Counted from the stretch's first letter, positions 27,033 through 36,991 are shown. The stretch: 64,000 nt of DNA from Pelagibacterium lentulum (GCF_003992625.1 NZ_RZMW01000048.1:62001-126000), one strand, 5' to 3'. Numbers and translations are program-made. The notes: generated by a model not told the origin, from the sequence alone.

Positions 27033-27551
27033 ATGTCATACATGTCCAAACTCTATCGTCTGCCCGCCGCGATCTGCCTTGCGGCAGCCATTTCCGTTTC
27101 CACTGCATCGGTTTCCTTTGCGCAGCAGGAAATTTCGCCCGAGCACCTGGCGACTGCCCGCCAGTATGTCGATATGTCGGACCGCTCCAATGTTTATGAA
27201 CTGGCCCTTATCGAGTTGGGCATGGCGGTCATGCGCACGCTGGTGCAGCAGGATGCAGCGCTGGTTGAGCCTCTTCCCGATGCGGTGCAGAAGGTTGTCG
27301 AGGAATACTCCGCCCGCAAGGGTGAGCTCTACAATCAGTTTGCGCGCATCTATGCGTCGCGCTTCACCCATGAAGAATTGACCGAAATCGTGACGTTTTA
27401 CGAATCCGATGTCGGTCAGAAGCTGTTGGCGCAGAATCCCGGCATCAATAATGACATGCAGAACGTGCTCAACATCTGGGAACAGAATGCACGCACCGAA
27501 TTCCTTTCGCGCGTCCGGGCGGTTCTGCGTGAAGAGGGCTATGACGTCTGA
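27033..27551 (+). CDS. DUF2059 domain periplasmic protein
   Basis: This 172-residue protein has a signal peptide (LPAAICLAAAISVSTASVSFA, cut before QQEIS). The mature part is helical with the DUF2059 pattern: LYNQFARIYASRFTHEELTEIV, then FYESDVGQKLL. The family has no assigned biochemical role known to me. Start is ATG 27033. It follows rpiA by 38 bases and ends in a strong intrinsic terminator, so rpiA and this gene are probably one unit. Confidence 0.82.
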   Translation: MSYMSKLYRLPAAICLAAAISVSTASVSFAQQEISPEHLATARQYVDMSDRSNVYELALIELGMAVMRTLVQQDAALVEPLPDAVQKVVEEYSARKGELYNQFARIYASRFTHEELTEIVTFYESDVGQKLLAQNPGINNDMQNVLNIWEQNARTEFLSRVRAVLREEGYDV

Positions 27552-27574
27552 TCTTCTTGACATTAAGTCATGAC

Positions 27575-27606
27575 AAACCCCGCGCCTTGTGCGCGGGGTT
27601 TTTTTG
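27575..27606 (+). terminator. Intrinsic terminator after the DUF2059 gene
   Basis: CCCCGCGC and GCGCGGGG (27578-27585 and 27591-27598) form a GC-rich stem with a short loop, preceded by AAA and followed by a run of seven T. Confidence 0.9.
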
Positions 27607-27663
27607 TGCGAACCCGCTCCCCATATAGGACAACGCAATTTACCGATGACGGGGGAATAAGCG

Positions 27664-29043
27664 ATGAGCGAGCAATACGACCTGATTGTAATTGGCGGTG
27701 GATCAGGTGGTGTAAGGGCTGCTCGCATGGCGGCCGGTTTCGGCGCCAAAGTCGCGATCATCGAGGAATACCGTTACGGCGGCACCTGCGTCATTCGCGG
27801 CTGTGTACCCAAGAAGCTGTTCGTCTATGCTTCGCGGTTCAAGGATACGTTTGAAACGGCTGCCGGTTTCGGCTGGCAAGTCGATGCGAGTTTCGACTGG
27901 TCGACTCTTCTTGCCAATAAAGACAAGGAAATCGACCGGCTCGAAAACATCTATGAAACGCTGCTCGATGGCTCCGGCGTAACGCTTTATCACGACCGTG
28001 CGATGGTGACCGGCCCCAATTCGGTCAAGTTGAAATCTGGCGAAGAACTCACAGGGAAATACATCCTGATCGCGACGGGTGGCACGCCCTTCAAGCCGCA
28101 TATCGAGGGGGCCGAACTCGGCATAACCTCCAACGAAGCCTTTCATCTTAAAACCCTGCCCAAGACTATCCTCATTGAGGGCGGCGGCTATATTGCCGTG
28201 GAATTCGCCACGATCTTTGCCGGGCTGGGTGTTGAAACGACCCTTGTCTATCGCGGCGACCGGATATTGCGCGGTTTCGATCATGATCTGCGCCAGGGCC
28301 TTGAAGATGCGATGCAAGGGCGCGGTATTCGCCTGCGCTATGGCTACCACATTGCCAGTCTGCGCAAAGACGGCGACGGCGTTTGTGTGAGCTTCTCCCA
28401 TGGGGAAGAAGCCACCTTTGGCGCCGTCATGTTTGCGACCGGACGCCATCCCAACACCGATGGACTAGGCCTTGAAACAGCCGATGTCGAACGTGACCAG
28501 GCCGGCGCAATCGTTGTGGACGAATATTCGCGCTCAAGCTGCCCCTCGATCTATGCGGTGGGCGATGTGACGGGCAGGGCGGCATTGACCCCGGTGGCGA
28601 TCCGCGAGGGCTCAGCCTTTGCCCAGACGGTCTTTAATCATACGCCGACAACCGTGCCCTACGACCTGATCCCGACAGCCGTATTCTCCGAGCCTGAAAT
28701 CGGCACGGTTGGCCTTTCCGAAGAGTTAGCCGTCGAGCGCTATCGCTCGATCGACGTTTATGTTTCGCGCTTCCGGCCCATGCAAAATACGCTGACCGAC
28801 AAGCAGGACAAGATGATGCTCAAGCTCATTACGGAGAGTGAAACGGGCCGGGTGCTCGGCTGCCACATTTTTGGTCCGGGCGCCGCCGAAATGATCCAGC
28901 TTGTCGCCATTCCGATTGGCATGGGGGCGACAAAGGCCGATCTCGACCGGGCCATTGCGGTGCATCCCACGGCGGCCGAAGAACTCGTGACGCTCAAGGC
29001 GCCGACCTATTGCGTGCGTGATGGCAAGCAGGTGAACGCCTGA
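27664..29043 (+). CDS. gor: Glutathione-disulfide reductase
   Basis: This 459-residue FAD/NADPH enzyme reduces oxidised glutathione. The FAD-binding GGGSGGVRAARMAA is at the N terminus; the redox disulfide is C42-VIRG-C47 (GGTCVIRGCVPKK); the dimer-partner catalytic His-Glu pair is in HPTAAEEL. The NADPH domain shows IEGGGYIAVEFATIFAGLG followed by arginine residues (YRGDRILRGF) typical of glutathione rather than lipoamide enzymes. The N-terminal VIRGCVPKK form is the alphaproteobacterial one. GGGGGAA upstream of ATG 27664 is a good ribosome site. It begins after a terminator, so it has its own promoter in 27607-27663. Confidence 0.93.
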   Translation: MSEQYDLIVIGGGSGGVRAARMAAGFGAKVAIIEEYRYGGTCVIRGCVPKKLFVYASRFKDTFETAAGFGWQVDASFDWSTLLANKDKEIDRLENIYETLLDGSGVTLYHDRAMVTGPNSVKLKSGEELTGKYILIATGGTPFKPHIEGAELGITSNEAFHLKTLPKTILIEGGGYIAVEFATIFAGLGVETTLVYRGDRILRGFDHDLRQGLEDAMQGRGIRLRYGYHIASLRKDGDGVCVSFSHGEEATFGAVMFATGRHPNTDGLGLETADVERDQAGAIVVDEYSRSSCPSIYAVGDVTGRAALTPVAIREGSAFAQTVFNHTPTTVPYDLIPTAVFSEPEIGTVGLSEELAVERYRSIDVYVSRFRPMQNTLTDKQDKMMLKLITESETGRVLGCHIFGPGAAEMIQLVAIPIGMGATKADLDRAIAVHPTAAEELVTLKAPTYCVRDGKQVNA

Positions 29044-29191
29044 CACATGGTCTGGCGATCGTGCTTTTCAGGTCGCACTGGCGCCATGTTCGACTATAGA
29101 ATGCTTGGCATTGCGGCCTACACTTGCTATGCCGCCAGCCTCACGCAGCGTTTGCGTGGGCCTTTTGCACTTTTTGTAAGCGAGAAAAACG

Positions 29192-30568
29192 ATGAGCACG
29201 TGGACACCTGACAGTTGGAGGAACAAGCCAATCCTGCAGGTCCCGACCTATCCAAGCGCCGATGCGCTTGAGGCGGTCGAGGCCAAGCTCGCGTCGTTTC
29301 CTCCCTTGGTTTTTGCAGGCGAGGCGCGCGACCTCAGGGCCCAACTGGCCGACGTCGCAGCCGGTAAAGCATTCCTGTTGCAGGGCGGCGATTGCGCCGA
29401 GAGCTTTGCCGAACACCATGCCGACCATATCCGCGATTTCTTCCGCGCGTTCCTGCAGATGGCGGTGGTGCTGACGCATGGCGCTTCCAAGCCCGTGGTC
29501 AAGGTTGGCCGCATTGCCGGGCAGTTTGCCAAGCCGCGTTCCGCCGACACCGAGGTCATCGATGGCGTGGAACTGCCATCTTACCGCGGCGATATCATAA
29601 ACGGCATCGAGTTTACGCCCGAAGCGCGCATCCCCGATCCGGCTCGCCAGCTTGAGGCCTATCGCCAGTCTGCGGCGACGCTCAATCTGTTGCGGGCATT
29701 TTCGTCGGGCGGCTTTGCTAATCTTGCGCGCGTCCACGAATGGACGATGGGCTTTATGAAGGACTCCAACTGGTATCCGCGTTATGAAGAGGTCGCGCGC
29801 AAGATCGATGACGCCATCGAGTTCCTCGGCGCGCTCGGCCTCAATCCCGAAAACACGCCCGCGATGCGTGAGACCAAGTTCTTCACCTCGCATGAAGCCC
29901 TGCTGCTCGGCTACGAGCAGGCGCTGACTCGCCGGGATTCGATTACAAACGATTGGTACGCGACCTCGGGCCACATGCTCTGGATCGGCGATCGCACGCG
30001 CAATCCCGACCACGCACATGTCGAATACTTCCGCGGCATCAACAATCCCATTGGCGTGAAGTGCGGACCGTCCATGTCCAGCGACGATCTCAAGCGTCTG
30101 ATGGAAACGCTCAATCCCAAGGACGAAGCAGGACGCCTGACGCTGATCGCGCGCTTTGGTTCCGACAAGGTGGAAGAGCATCTGCCGCGTCTGATCGAAA
30201 CGGTAAAGGCCGAAGGCCGCACCGTTGTGTGGTGCTGTGATCCGATGCATGGCAACGTCATCAAGGCTTCGTCGGGCTTCAAGACCCGGCCGTTTGACCG
30301 GATATTGTCGGAAGTGAAGTCCTTTTTTGAAATCCATCGCCAGATGGGCACGATTGCCGGTGGCGTCCATGTGGAAATGACCGGGCGTGACGTGACCGAA
30401 TGCACGGGCGGCGTTTCCGCTGTAACGGAAGCCTCGTTGTCCGATCGTTACCATACTCATTGCGACCCGCGCCTCAACGCCAGCCAGGCGTTGGAGTTGG
30501 CTTTCCTCATCGCCGAGGAAATGCACGGCGCGCGCACAAATGGCGCCGCAAAGGCCGTCGGATACTAA
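29192..30568 (+). CDS. aroG: Class II 3-deoxy-7-phosphoheptulonate (DAHP) synthase
   Basis: This 458-residue enzyme condenses phosphoenolpyruvate and erythrose 4-phosphate, the first step of the shikimate pathway. It is the plant-like class II type: opening [18 protein letters not shown], metal Cys in [11 protein letters not shown], then [36 protein letters not shown] and TECTGG. Class II enzymes are the normal form in this order of bacteria. The gene has a 148-base leader and its own terminator, so it is a single-gene unit. The gene symbol is by function; species databases vary between aroF, aroG and aroH. Confidence 0.93.
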   Translation: MSTWTPDSWRNKPILQVPTYPSADALEAVEAKLASFPPLVFAGEARDLRAQLADVAAGKAFLLQGGDCAESFAEHHADHIRDFFRAFLQMAVVLTHGASKPVVKVGRIAGQFAKPRSADTEVIDGVELPSYRGDIINGIEFTPEARIPDPARQLEAYRQSAATLNLLRAFSSGGFANLARVHEWTMGFMKDSNWYPRYEEVARKIDDAIEFLGALGLNPENTPAMRETKFFTSHEALLLGYEQALTRRDSITNDWYATSGHMLWIGDRTRNPDHAHVEYFRGINNPIGVKCGPSMSSDDLKRLMETLNPKDEAGRLTLIARFGSDKVEEHLPRLIETVKAEGRTVVWCCDPMHGNVIKASSGFKTRPFDRILSEVKSFFEIHRQMGTIAGGVHVEMTGRDVTECTGGVSAVTEASLSDRYHTHCDPRLNASQALELAFLIAEEMHGARTNGAAKAVGY

Positions 30569-30591
30569 AAAGTATTCTCAAGTAAAGTTGC

Positions 30592-30627
30592 AAAAGGCGT
30601 CTCGTTTGAGGCGCCTTTTTTGCTTTT
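30592..30627 (+). terminator. Intrinsic terminator after DAHP synthase
   Basis: AAAAGGCGTCTC (30592-30603) and GAGGCGCCTTTT (30608-30619) pair with one wobble around a GTTT loop, followed by more T. Confidence 0.85.
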
Positions 30628-30699
30628 TCGACTTAGGAGAACATTAACCCTAATCGATGCATAAGAATACGAACGTGTTTTTGAGTATCGGAGGGTTCA

Positions 30700-31524
30700 A
30701 TGTCCCGACTTCTCGTTGGCCTCGCCGCCGGGGGCGTGTTGGTGGCAGGAATGGGAGCGGCCAATGCCGCAGACTGGGGCGTTTCCAAGGACCCTGTTTT
30801 CAAACCTGCCTATCCCGTGCATTGGGAAGAAGAAAGCCCGCTCGGCTTCGAGGTCGGTATGCGGTATTTTTATGGCATCGGCAGCCAGTCGTTCCAGCTT
30901 GGCGGTTCGACCTTTTCAGCTGACGATCAATCCCATTCTCTAGAAGCGCATCTCAGGATCGACGACCGATCAACGTCCACCTACCTCAAAGGGCACTTTG
31001 GGTTTGGCGCTATCACAGATGGCACTTACAAAGAGAATGGCACAGAAATAGATTCATTTCAGACCGGACGGCTTGCCTACGCTCTTGCCGACTTTGGCTA
31101 TACGCCACTCGATACGGGCGCCGCACGCGCAGGTTTTTTTGCTGGCTACATGTACGCGAATGAATCGCCACAGGATTCTGGTTTAGACATTCATGGCCTT
31201 CGTCTTGGTATTGCCGGTCGCGCGGAACTGAGTGACATGCTCGACATCAGTGCTGAAATTGCAGCCATTCCCTATGCTTGGGTAAGTGGAAATATAGATG
31301 TCCTGCCCGTCCCGCCTGGTCAGTCGTTGACTGGCATTGATGGGGCGCTCTACGGCGGTGCCGCAGAAGTCATGGTCGGTTTCCATCCGACCGATGAGTT
31401 CACTATTCGCGCTGGTGCTCGCGGGACATATCTCAATGGCTATGTCTCATCCGATGAGCCGGGCGAACAATATGTCGAGACCTTCCGCTGGGGGCCGGTT
31501 GTCGAGTTGACCTACCGCTTCTAG
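30700..31524 (+). CDS. Outer-membrane beta-barrel protein
   Basis: This 274-residue protein has a signal peptide (LLVGLAAGGVLVAGMGAANA, cut before ADWG). The mature part alternates short amphipathic strands with turns rich in Gly, Asp and Ser and ends in a strand closing with Phe (VVELTYRF), the mark of outer-membrane barrels. The amount of sequence fits a barrel of about ten to twelve strands. A GGAGGG site precedes ATG 30700. It lies between two terminators and is a single-gene unit. No specific function can be assigned. Confidence 0.75.
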   Translation: MSRLLVGLAAGGVLVAGMGAANAADWGVSKDPVFKPAYPVHWEEESPLGFEVGMRYFYGIGSQSFQLGGSTFSADDQSHSLEAHLRIDDRSTSTYLKGHFGFGAITDGTYKENGTEIDSFQTGRLAYALADFGYTPLDTGAARAGFFAGYMYANESPQDSGLDIHGLRLGIAGRAELSDMLDISAEIAAIPYAWVSGNIDVLPVPPGQSLTGIDGALYGGAAEVMVGFHPTDEFTIRAGARGTYLNGYVSSDEPGEQYVETFRWGPVVELTYRF

Positions 31525-31549
31525 AAATCGCTTCGATAGCAGTTTTCCG

Positions 31550-31581
31550 ACACCGGGTCTGAACGCCCGGTGTTTTCTTTT
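31550..31581 (+). terminator. Intrinsic terminator after the barrel gene
   Basis: ACACCGGG (31550-31557) and CCCGGTGT (31566-31573) form an eight-base stem followed by a T-rich tail (TTTCTTTT). Confidence 0.85.
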
Positions 31582-31652
31582 GCGTCCTTGCTCTTGGGCG
31601 GCGGGCGGGATAAGTCTTGCGCCGCTTGTTCTGGCTATGGATTGCTGTTGTT

Positions 31653-33323
31653 GTGACCGAACGTCTTCGTATTGCGCTCGCCCAGTTGAACCCGACCGTG
31701 GGGGCGATTTCCGCCAATCTGGAAAAGGCAAGAAAAGCCATTGCAGAGGCAGAAGCGCAGGAGGTGGACATCCTGATGTTCACCGAGCTTTATCTGACCG
31801 GCTATTTCCCCGAAGATCTGTTGTTCAAGCGCCAATTCGTAACCGAGGCTATGGAAGCGGCCAAGGCGCTGGCGCAGGAAACCAGAGGGCTCAACCTCTC
31901 GCTGGTCTTGCCTACGATCTGGAGCGCAGACGGCAATCTCTATAATGCTGTCATCTTGGCGGAGGACGGCGCAATCATCGACCGGCGCTACAAGGTCGAA
32001 TTGCCCAATGACGATATCTTTTATGAGCGCCGCTATTTCACCCCCGGTCCCTTGCCTCAGCCGATGACGATTGCGGGTATCTCGATCGGTGTGCCGATCT
32101 GCGAAGATGTCTGGCACGAACCGGTCTGCAAGACGCTGGCAGAGCAGGGCGCCGAATTGCTGCTTTGTCCCAACGGTTCGCCCTATTGGCGTAACAAGCA
32201 ACGCATCAGGGTTGATCTCGTCAAAAAGCGCGTCGCAGATGCCGGTGTTCCGATTCTGTATTCCAATCAGGTTGGCGGGCAGGACGAACTTATATTCGAC
32301 GGCGCCAGCTTCGGTATCAACATCGATGGCTCTCTGGCCTTCCAAGGTAAGAGCTTCATTGAAGAACTCGTGATCTCCGACTGGGAAAAGCGCATCACGG
32401 GCTGGCATTGCGTTGAGGGCAAAGTCACCGATCTGGTGCCTGTCAATGAAGCGCCATGGCATGCAGCGATGCTCGGCCTGCGCGATTACGTTCATAAGAA
32501 CGGCTTTACTTCGGTTGTGCTGGGCCTTTCTGGTGGTATCGATTCCGCTGTGGTGGCCGCTATCGCCGTCGATGCTCTAGGTGCGGAAAATGTCCACTGC
32601 GTCATGCTGCCTTATCGCTACACGTCCGAGGCGAGCCTGCACGACGCCAAGGCCTGCGCGGAAACGCTTGGCGTGCGTTACGACATCGTGCCGATCGGCG
32701 CTCCGGTTGATGCGGTCAACGAGAACCTGAGCGAAATTTTCGCCGGTCGGAAGCCCGACATCACCGAAGAAAACCTGCAATCGCGCATGCGCGGCACCAT
32801 CCTGATGGCAATTTCCAACAAGCTGGGCTCGCTGCTCATCACCACCGGCAACAAGTCGGAAATGGCCGTGGGGTACGCGACGATCTATGGGGACATGAAC
32901 GGGGCCTATAACCCGATCAAGGACATGCTCAAGATGCAGGTTTATGGGCTGGCAGAATGGCGCAACTCCTATCAGCCATCCGATGTTCGGGGGCCGGCTG
33001 GTATTGTGATCCCGCCCAACATCATTGCCAAGGCCCCAAGCGCAGAGTTGCGGCCCGATCAAACCGATCAGGATTCGCTGCCGCCCTATCCGGTGCTCGA
33101 CGCCATTATCGAAGCCATTGTCGAAAAAGAACAATCGCTGGCCGAGATCGTGGAACAGGGCTTTGAGCCGGAACTGGTCAAGCGCATCGAGCGGTTGATC
33201 TATATCGCTGAATTCAAACGCCGACAGGCAGCGCCGGGGCCGAAACTCACCCCCAAGGCGTTCGGCATCGGGCGCAAATACCCGATCACATCGGGCTATC
33301 GTGACGGGAGTCTTTGTAAATGA
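31653..33323 (+). CDS. nadE: Glutamine-dependent NAD+ synthetase
   Basis: This 556-residue two-domain enzyme makes NAD from deamido-NAD, ATP and glutamine. The N-terminal nitrilase-type glutaminase has Glu in FTELYLTGYFPED, Lys in DRRYKVELPND and Cys in VPICEDVWHE; the C-terminal synthetase has the ATP loop LGLSGGIDSAVVAAIA and TTGNKSEMAVGYATIYGDMNG. Start taken at GTG 31653, where family sequence (TERLRIALAQLNP) begins; a TTG 36 bases earlier is possible but adds a hydrophobic stretch foreign to the family. The gltX stop/start overlap (ATGA) couples it to the next gene. Confidence 0.93.
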   Translation: MTERLRIALAQLNPTVGAISANLEKARKAIAEAEAQEVDILMFTELYLTGYFPEDLLFKRQFVTEAMEAAKALAQETRGLNLSLVLPTIWSADGNLYNAVILAEDGAIIDRRYKVELPNDDIFYERRYFTPGPLPQPMTIAGISIGVPICEDVWHEPVCKTLAEQGAELLLCPNGSPYWRNKQRIRVDLVKKRVADAGVPILYSNQVGGQDELIFDGASFGINIDGSLAFQGKSFIEELVISDWEKRITGWHCVEGKVTDLVPVNEAPWHAAMLGLRDYVHKNGFTSVVLGLSGGIDSAVVAAIAVDALGAENVHCVMLPYRYTSEASLHDAKACAETLGVRYDIVPIGAPVDAVNENLSEIFAGRKPDITEENLQSRMRGTILMAISNKLGSLLITTGNKSEMAVGYATIYGDMNGAYNPIKDMLKMQVYGLAEWRNSYQPSDVRGPAGIVIPPNIIAKAPSAELRPDQTDQDSLPPYPVLDAIIEAIVEKEQSLAEIVEQGFEPELVKRIERLIYIAEFKRRQAAPGPKLTPKAFGIGRKYPITSGYRDGSLCK

Positions 33324-34648
33324 GTGTCATCGTTCGCTATGCGCCATCGCCAACCGGGCGGCTGCATTTGGGCAATGCGCGGCCCGCGATTCTGAACTGG
33401 CTCTTCGCAAAATCCAAGGGCGGACAATATATCCTGCGCCTCGACGATACCGACACCGCACGCTCGACCGAGGAATTTGCGCAAGGGATCGAGACCGATC
33501 TGGAGTGGCTCGGCATTACGCCGGACGCCAAGTTTCGCCAGTCCGACCGCTTTGCGCTTTACGATGCCGCCCGCGACCGGCTGATCGCCGATGGGCGGCT
33601 TTATCCATGCTATGAAACCGCCGACGAACTGGACCGCAAGCGCAAGCGCGCCAGGGCTTTGGGCAAGCCGCCGATCTACGATCGTGCCGCGCTAAACCTG
33701 ACCGCTGAAGATAAGGCAAAGCTCGAAGCGGAAGGGCGCAAGCCCCACTGGCGCTTCAAGCTCGATGGGCGCCCGGTGCATTTTGTCGATCTCATAAAAG
33801 GTGAGCAGACGGTCAATACCGCGTCGATGTCGGACCCGGTGCTGATCCGTGAAGACGGCAGTTATCTCTACACATTGCCCTCGGTTGTCGATGATATCGA
33901 GATGGGCGTAACCCATGTAATCCGGGGTGAAGACCATGTTTCCAATACCGGAACCCAGATTGAGATTTTCGAGGCTCTGGGCAGCAGCGCGCCGATCTTC
34001 GCCCACCACAATCTCTTGACCGATTCCGAAGGGCAGGGCTTTTCCAAGCGATTGGGGTCATTGTCACTTTCGCAATTGCGCGAGGACGGTTTCGAGCCGC
34101 TGGCTGTTGCGACCATGGCGGCGATCACCGGCACATCGTTGCCGGTTGAGCCCTATGACAGCCTGGAGGCGATTGCCGGAAAGCTGGACTTTTCAATGAT
34201 TTCGCACGGCGCCGCGCGGTTCGATACCGCCGAACTGGCTTCGTTGAACGCGCGGATCATTCACGCGATGGATTTTGAGACCGCAGCGCCCAAGCTGGCT
34301 GGAATCGAACCCCTAAACGCAGAATTATGGGCAGTTTTTCGGCCCAATCTGTCAAAAATCTCCGATTTCTCAGAGTTTCTGCCAATTGTTACGGGCCCGA
34401 TTGAAAATGGGGTCGCGGAGGAAGATCGCGACTTCATAAACACGGCGCGCGAATTACTACCGGAGGAACCCTGGAGCGAGGAAACATGGGGGCAATGGAC
34501 CGGCGCGATAAAGGAAAAAACCGGGCGCAAGGGCAAGGCGTTGTTCCTGCCGCTGCGACTGGCTCTGACCGGCCGGGCCGACGGTCCTGAACTCAAGTCT
34601 CTCCTGCCGGTTCTGGGGCGAAAGGTGTCTGTGGACCGACTATCCTGA
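33320..34648 (+). CDS. gltX: Glutamate--tRNA ligase (short second-type GluRS)
   Basis: This 442-residue class I aminoacyl-tRNA synthetase charges tRNA-Glu, or in two-GluRS organisms a subset such as tRNA-Gln. The HIGH-type motif is RYAPSPTGRLHLGNARPA, and the KMSKS-type motif is FSKRLG (with GQGFSKRLGSLSL). The short C-terminal anticodon domain and the LRLDDTDTARSTEEF block suit the GluRS2 type found beside a second GluRS in alphaproteobacteria. It overlaps nadE by four bases and converges with the DUF2865 gene, overlapping its end by 56 bases. Which tRNA it prefers cannot be read here. Confidence 0.92.
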   Translation: MSVIVRYAPSPTGRLHLGNARPAILNWLFAKSKGGQYILRLDDTDTARSTEEFAQGIETDLEWLGITPDAKFRQSDRFALYDAARDRLIADGRLYPCYETADELDRKRKRARALGKPPIYDRAALNLTAEDKAKLEAEGRKPHWRFKLDGRPVHFVDLIKGEQTVNTASMSDPVLIREDGSYLYTLPSVVDDIEMGVTHVIRGEDHVSNTGTQIEIFEALGSSAPIFAHHNLLTDSEGQGFSKRLGSLSLSQLREDGFEPLAVATMAAITGTSLPVEPYDSLEAIAGKLDFSMISHGAARFDTAELASLNARIIHAMDFETAAPKLAGIEPLNAELWAVFRPNLSKISDFSEFLPIVTGPIENGVAEEDRDFINTARELLPEEPWSEETWGQWTGAIKEKTGRKGKALFLPLRLALTGRADGPELKSLLPVLGRKVSVDRLS

Positions 34649-35759
34649 CTGGCCGGTTGTTCATCTCGATAATGCGCAGAGAGTTCGGCGTAGAGGTTGT
34701 CGGCGTAACCGGCGCCGACCCGTCCTCGCGTGGCCGCGGACGGGGCAGGGGCACATAAGCCGCCTCGGCTAACGCGGCGGGTGCCGTCGCAACCGTTGGT
34801 GTTGCTGCAGCGCGAATGCGCGGATCACGCTGGGGCAGCGGGAAGGCCAGATCTTCAAGCGAGATGATCGAGCGGTTTTGCCCGCCTCGGTCGGCAAGGG
34901 TCACTATACCGGTTGTCGGGCGTGGCTGGCATGAGGATTCGCTGTCGAAATTCTCGCGATAGGCGAAAGCATAGGGTGTCGAACGATAAGGTACGCCCGA
35001 AAGCGAAATCATGTCCTCGGGTTCCTCGCCGGGATTGCGATAGGAAAACAAGATGACCTCGCTACCTGGACACATCTCGTGGCACTTGATGGCGTCCTGC
35101 GCGATGTAATCGTCGGAGGTGGCAAAGCTGATGGGCCAGAAATAACCGTCGGTGGTGCGCACGCAAACCGTACGGCGTGTCTGCATACTAGTCCAGGGAT
35201 CGACAAAATCGTCGTAAAAATCGATGCCGTCAGCTTCCGGCGCGACGCCGAAAATCTCCTGCAAGAGATTGCCCCGGCGCGTCAGCCCATCATTGGTCTG
35301 CCGGGTGATGGTAACACCCGACCCGCCGCCGGCCCGGCAATTGAAGCGCGCATAATCCTGCAACAGTGCCTGACGGTTCTGTGCAAGCGATTGACCTTCT
35401 CGCGCCATGGCCGTGAGACGCTGAACTTCCGTTCTTCCGCTGGTGATGGTTTGAGCAACGGCCATACATTCGCGGCTTAGCTGCTGACCCGAATTGAGCA
35501 TGACCTGGCATCCGAAGCGCACGAACTGGCTTTCCGCCTGCTGAACCTGACCGCCGATAAGCCGCAGATTGGATACTGCCGCCTCGTAATTTGCATATGA
35601 ACGATTGTTGTCGATGCTGCGCAGCATGTTCGCTATCTGCGTGCAGCTTTGATTCTGGGCCAGAACCATGCCCACATTGCCCAAAACCAGACCGGAGCCG
35701 ACCACCGAAAGGACGGCCAAACGGCCCATACTGCCAAAAAGTCTACGGTACAGGCTCAT
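34593..35759 (-). CDS. DUF2865 domain exported protein
   Basis: This 388-residue protein has a signal peptide (LAVLSVVGSGLVLGNVGMVLAQ), a helical first half (SYANYEAAVSNLRLIGGQVQ) and then the DUF2865 core: CVRTTDGYFWPISFATS, with CHEMCPGSEVILFSYRNPGEEPED spread over the following part, and several cysteines that could form disulfides. The C-terminal quarter is Pro/Ala/Thr-rich and likely disordered. Function unknown; it is probably periplasmic. It converges with gltX and their coding ends overlap by 56 bases, and it is divergent from the FAH-family gene. Confidence 0.8.
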   Translation of the reverse strand: MSLYRRLFGSMGRLAVLSVVGSGLVLGNVGMVLAQNQSCTQIANMLRSIDNNRSYANYEAAVSNLRLIGGQVQQAESQFVRFGCQVMLNSGQQLSRECMAVAQTITSGRTEVQRLTAMAREGQSLAQNRQALLQDYARFNCRAGGGSGVTITRQTNDGLTRRGNLLQEIFGVAPEADGIDFYDDFVDPWTSMQTRRTVCVRTTDGYFWPISFATSDDYIAQDAIKCHEMCPGSEVILFSYRNPGEEPEDMISLSGVPYRSTPYAFAYRENFDSESSCQPRPTTGIVTLADRGGQNRSIISLEDLAFPLPQRDPRIRAAATPTVATAPAALAEAAYVPLPRPRPREDGSAPVTPTTSTPNSLRIIEMNNRPVRIVGPQTPFAPEPAGET

Positions 35760-35904
35760 ATTCCGATTCGTTTATCACCATCTGTCATCAAGGGGTGAGT
35801 AGTGCCCAGCCACTACCAAAGCAAGGCTTTAAGAAATAGGTCTTATAGGGCATCTTACTGGCACTCATCCGCCCGCCCAAACAAATTCGAGTAGAAAACG
35901 CTTC

Positions 35905-36912
35905 ATGAAACTCGCTTCGCTTCGCAACGGCCGCCCCGACGGGCACCTCATCATCGTCTCGCGGGACCTGACGCGCTTTGCCTCGGCAGGACGCATCGCG
36001 TCCAACCTGCAGGACGCGCTTGATGACTGGAGCCGCTGCGCACCGATATTGAAAGCTGTGAGCGATCAGCTCAACAATCGTGAAATTTCGGGCATGGTGT
36101 TCAACCCGGAGGAAGCACTGGCCCCGCTGCCGCGCGCCTATCAGTGGATCGATGGTTCGGGCTATATGACCCACCTGGAGCGCGTTCGCTCGCTCAAGGG
36201 CAGCAAGGATGCTGAACTGCAGCAAGAGCGCCCGCTGATGTATCAGGGCGGATCTGACAGCTTCATTGCGCCGCGCTCACCCATTGTCGTGCCGTCCGAC
36301 GATCTGGCGGTGGATTATGAGGCCGAAGTGGTCGTGGTGACAGGGCATGTGCCGATGCGCCCGACGCGGGAAGAAGCGGCGAATTCGATAAGGTTGATCG
36401 GGATCTGCAACGATGTGTCCTTGCGTCGGCTTGTGGTGGACGATTTGCAGAACGGATTCGGGTTTTTCCACGCCAAGCCGGCAACCAGTTTTGCGCCGGT
36501 TTTTGCCACACCGGAGGAACTAAGCGATTACTGGTGGAATAGCCGGCTCAATCTAAAAGTGCGCATATCGGTCAACGATAACCTTTACGGTCAGCCCGAC
36601 GCCGGAAAGGACGTTCGTTTCGATTTCGTCGATCTGATCGTAGCGGCAGCGCAGACACGCGAATTGGGTATTGGTACGATTATCGGTTCAGGCACGGTTG
36701 CCAACGCCCATGACGATATTCTGCCCCTAAAGCGCGACGGGATCGGCTTTGGCTGCATCGCGGAAGCGCGCACGGTCGAAAAGATCAGGATCGGCAAGGC
36801 ACGCACGCCGTTTCTGAAGGAAGGCGACCGCATAAGGATCGAAGCAATAGACCGCAATGGCCGCTCGGTTTTTGGGGCCATGGATCAGCAGATCACGCTG
36901 CTCGGGAAGTAG
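35905..36912 (+). CDS. Fumarylacetoacetate hydrolase family protein
   Basis: This 335-residue protein has the FAH catalytic/metal pattern: DYEAEVVVVTGHV (acidic metal ligands), IGICNDVSLRRL, and GTIIGSGTVAN near the C terminus. FAH proteins are metal-dependent hydrolases or decarboxylases of 2-oxo acids or acylpyruvates. The N-terminal 120 residues (IIVSRDLTRF, CAPILKAVSDQL) form the usual extra domain of the longer FAH members, such as those annotated as fumarylacetoacetase or 2-keto-4-pentenoate hydratase. It stands alone, so the substrate is open. Confidence 0.85.
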   Translation: MKLASLRNGRPDGHLIIVSRDLTRFASAGRIASNLQDALDDWSRCAPILKAVSDQLNNREISGMVFNPEEALAPLPRAYQWIDGSGYMTHLERVRSLKGSKDAELQQERPLMYQGGSDSFIAPRSPIVVPSDDLAVDYEAEVVVVTGHVPMRPTREEAANSIRLIGICNDVSLRRLVVDDLQNGFGFFHAKPATSFAPVFATPEELSDYWWNSRLNLKVRISVNDNLYGQPDAGKDVRFDFVDLIVAAAQTRELGIGTIIGSGTVANAHDDILPLKRDGIGFGCIAEARTVEKIRIGKARTPFLKEGDRIRIEAIDRNGRSVFGAMDQQITLLGK

Positions 36913-36968
36913 GTACACGTTCTGGCGCGTTTGCGCCGCCTGCCGCTGCTTGTGTTCTTTGCCCTTGG

Positions 36969-36991
36969 ATTCCGGGGATAAACCCCGGAAT
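36969..36991. repeat. Perfect hairpin repeat after the FAH gene
   Basis: ATTCCGGGG (36969-36977) and CCCCGGAAT (36983-36991) form a perfect nine-base stem with loop ATAAA, followed by GACA. This is a common intergenic palindrome in related genomes. It lacks a T-run, so it is either a repeat element or a weak terminator for either of the convergent genes around it. Confidence 0.6.

Noticed and set aside
29141-30526. Long open frame opposite the DAHP synthase gene
   Set aside because: It is rich in His, Arg and Gln without family sequence, typical of the antisense of a high-GC gene; the + strand carries unmistakable class II DAHP synthase motifs.
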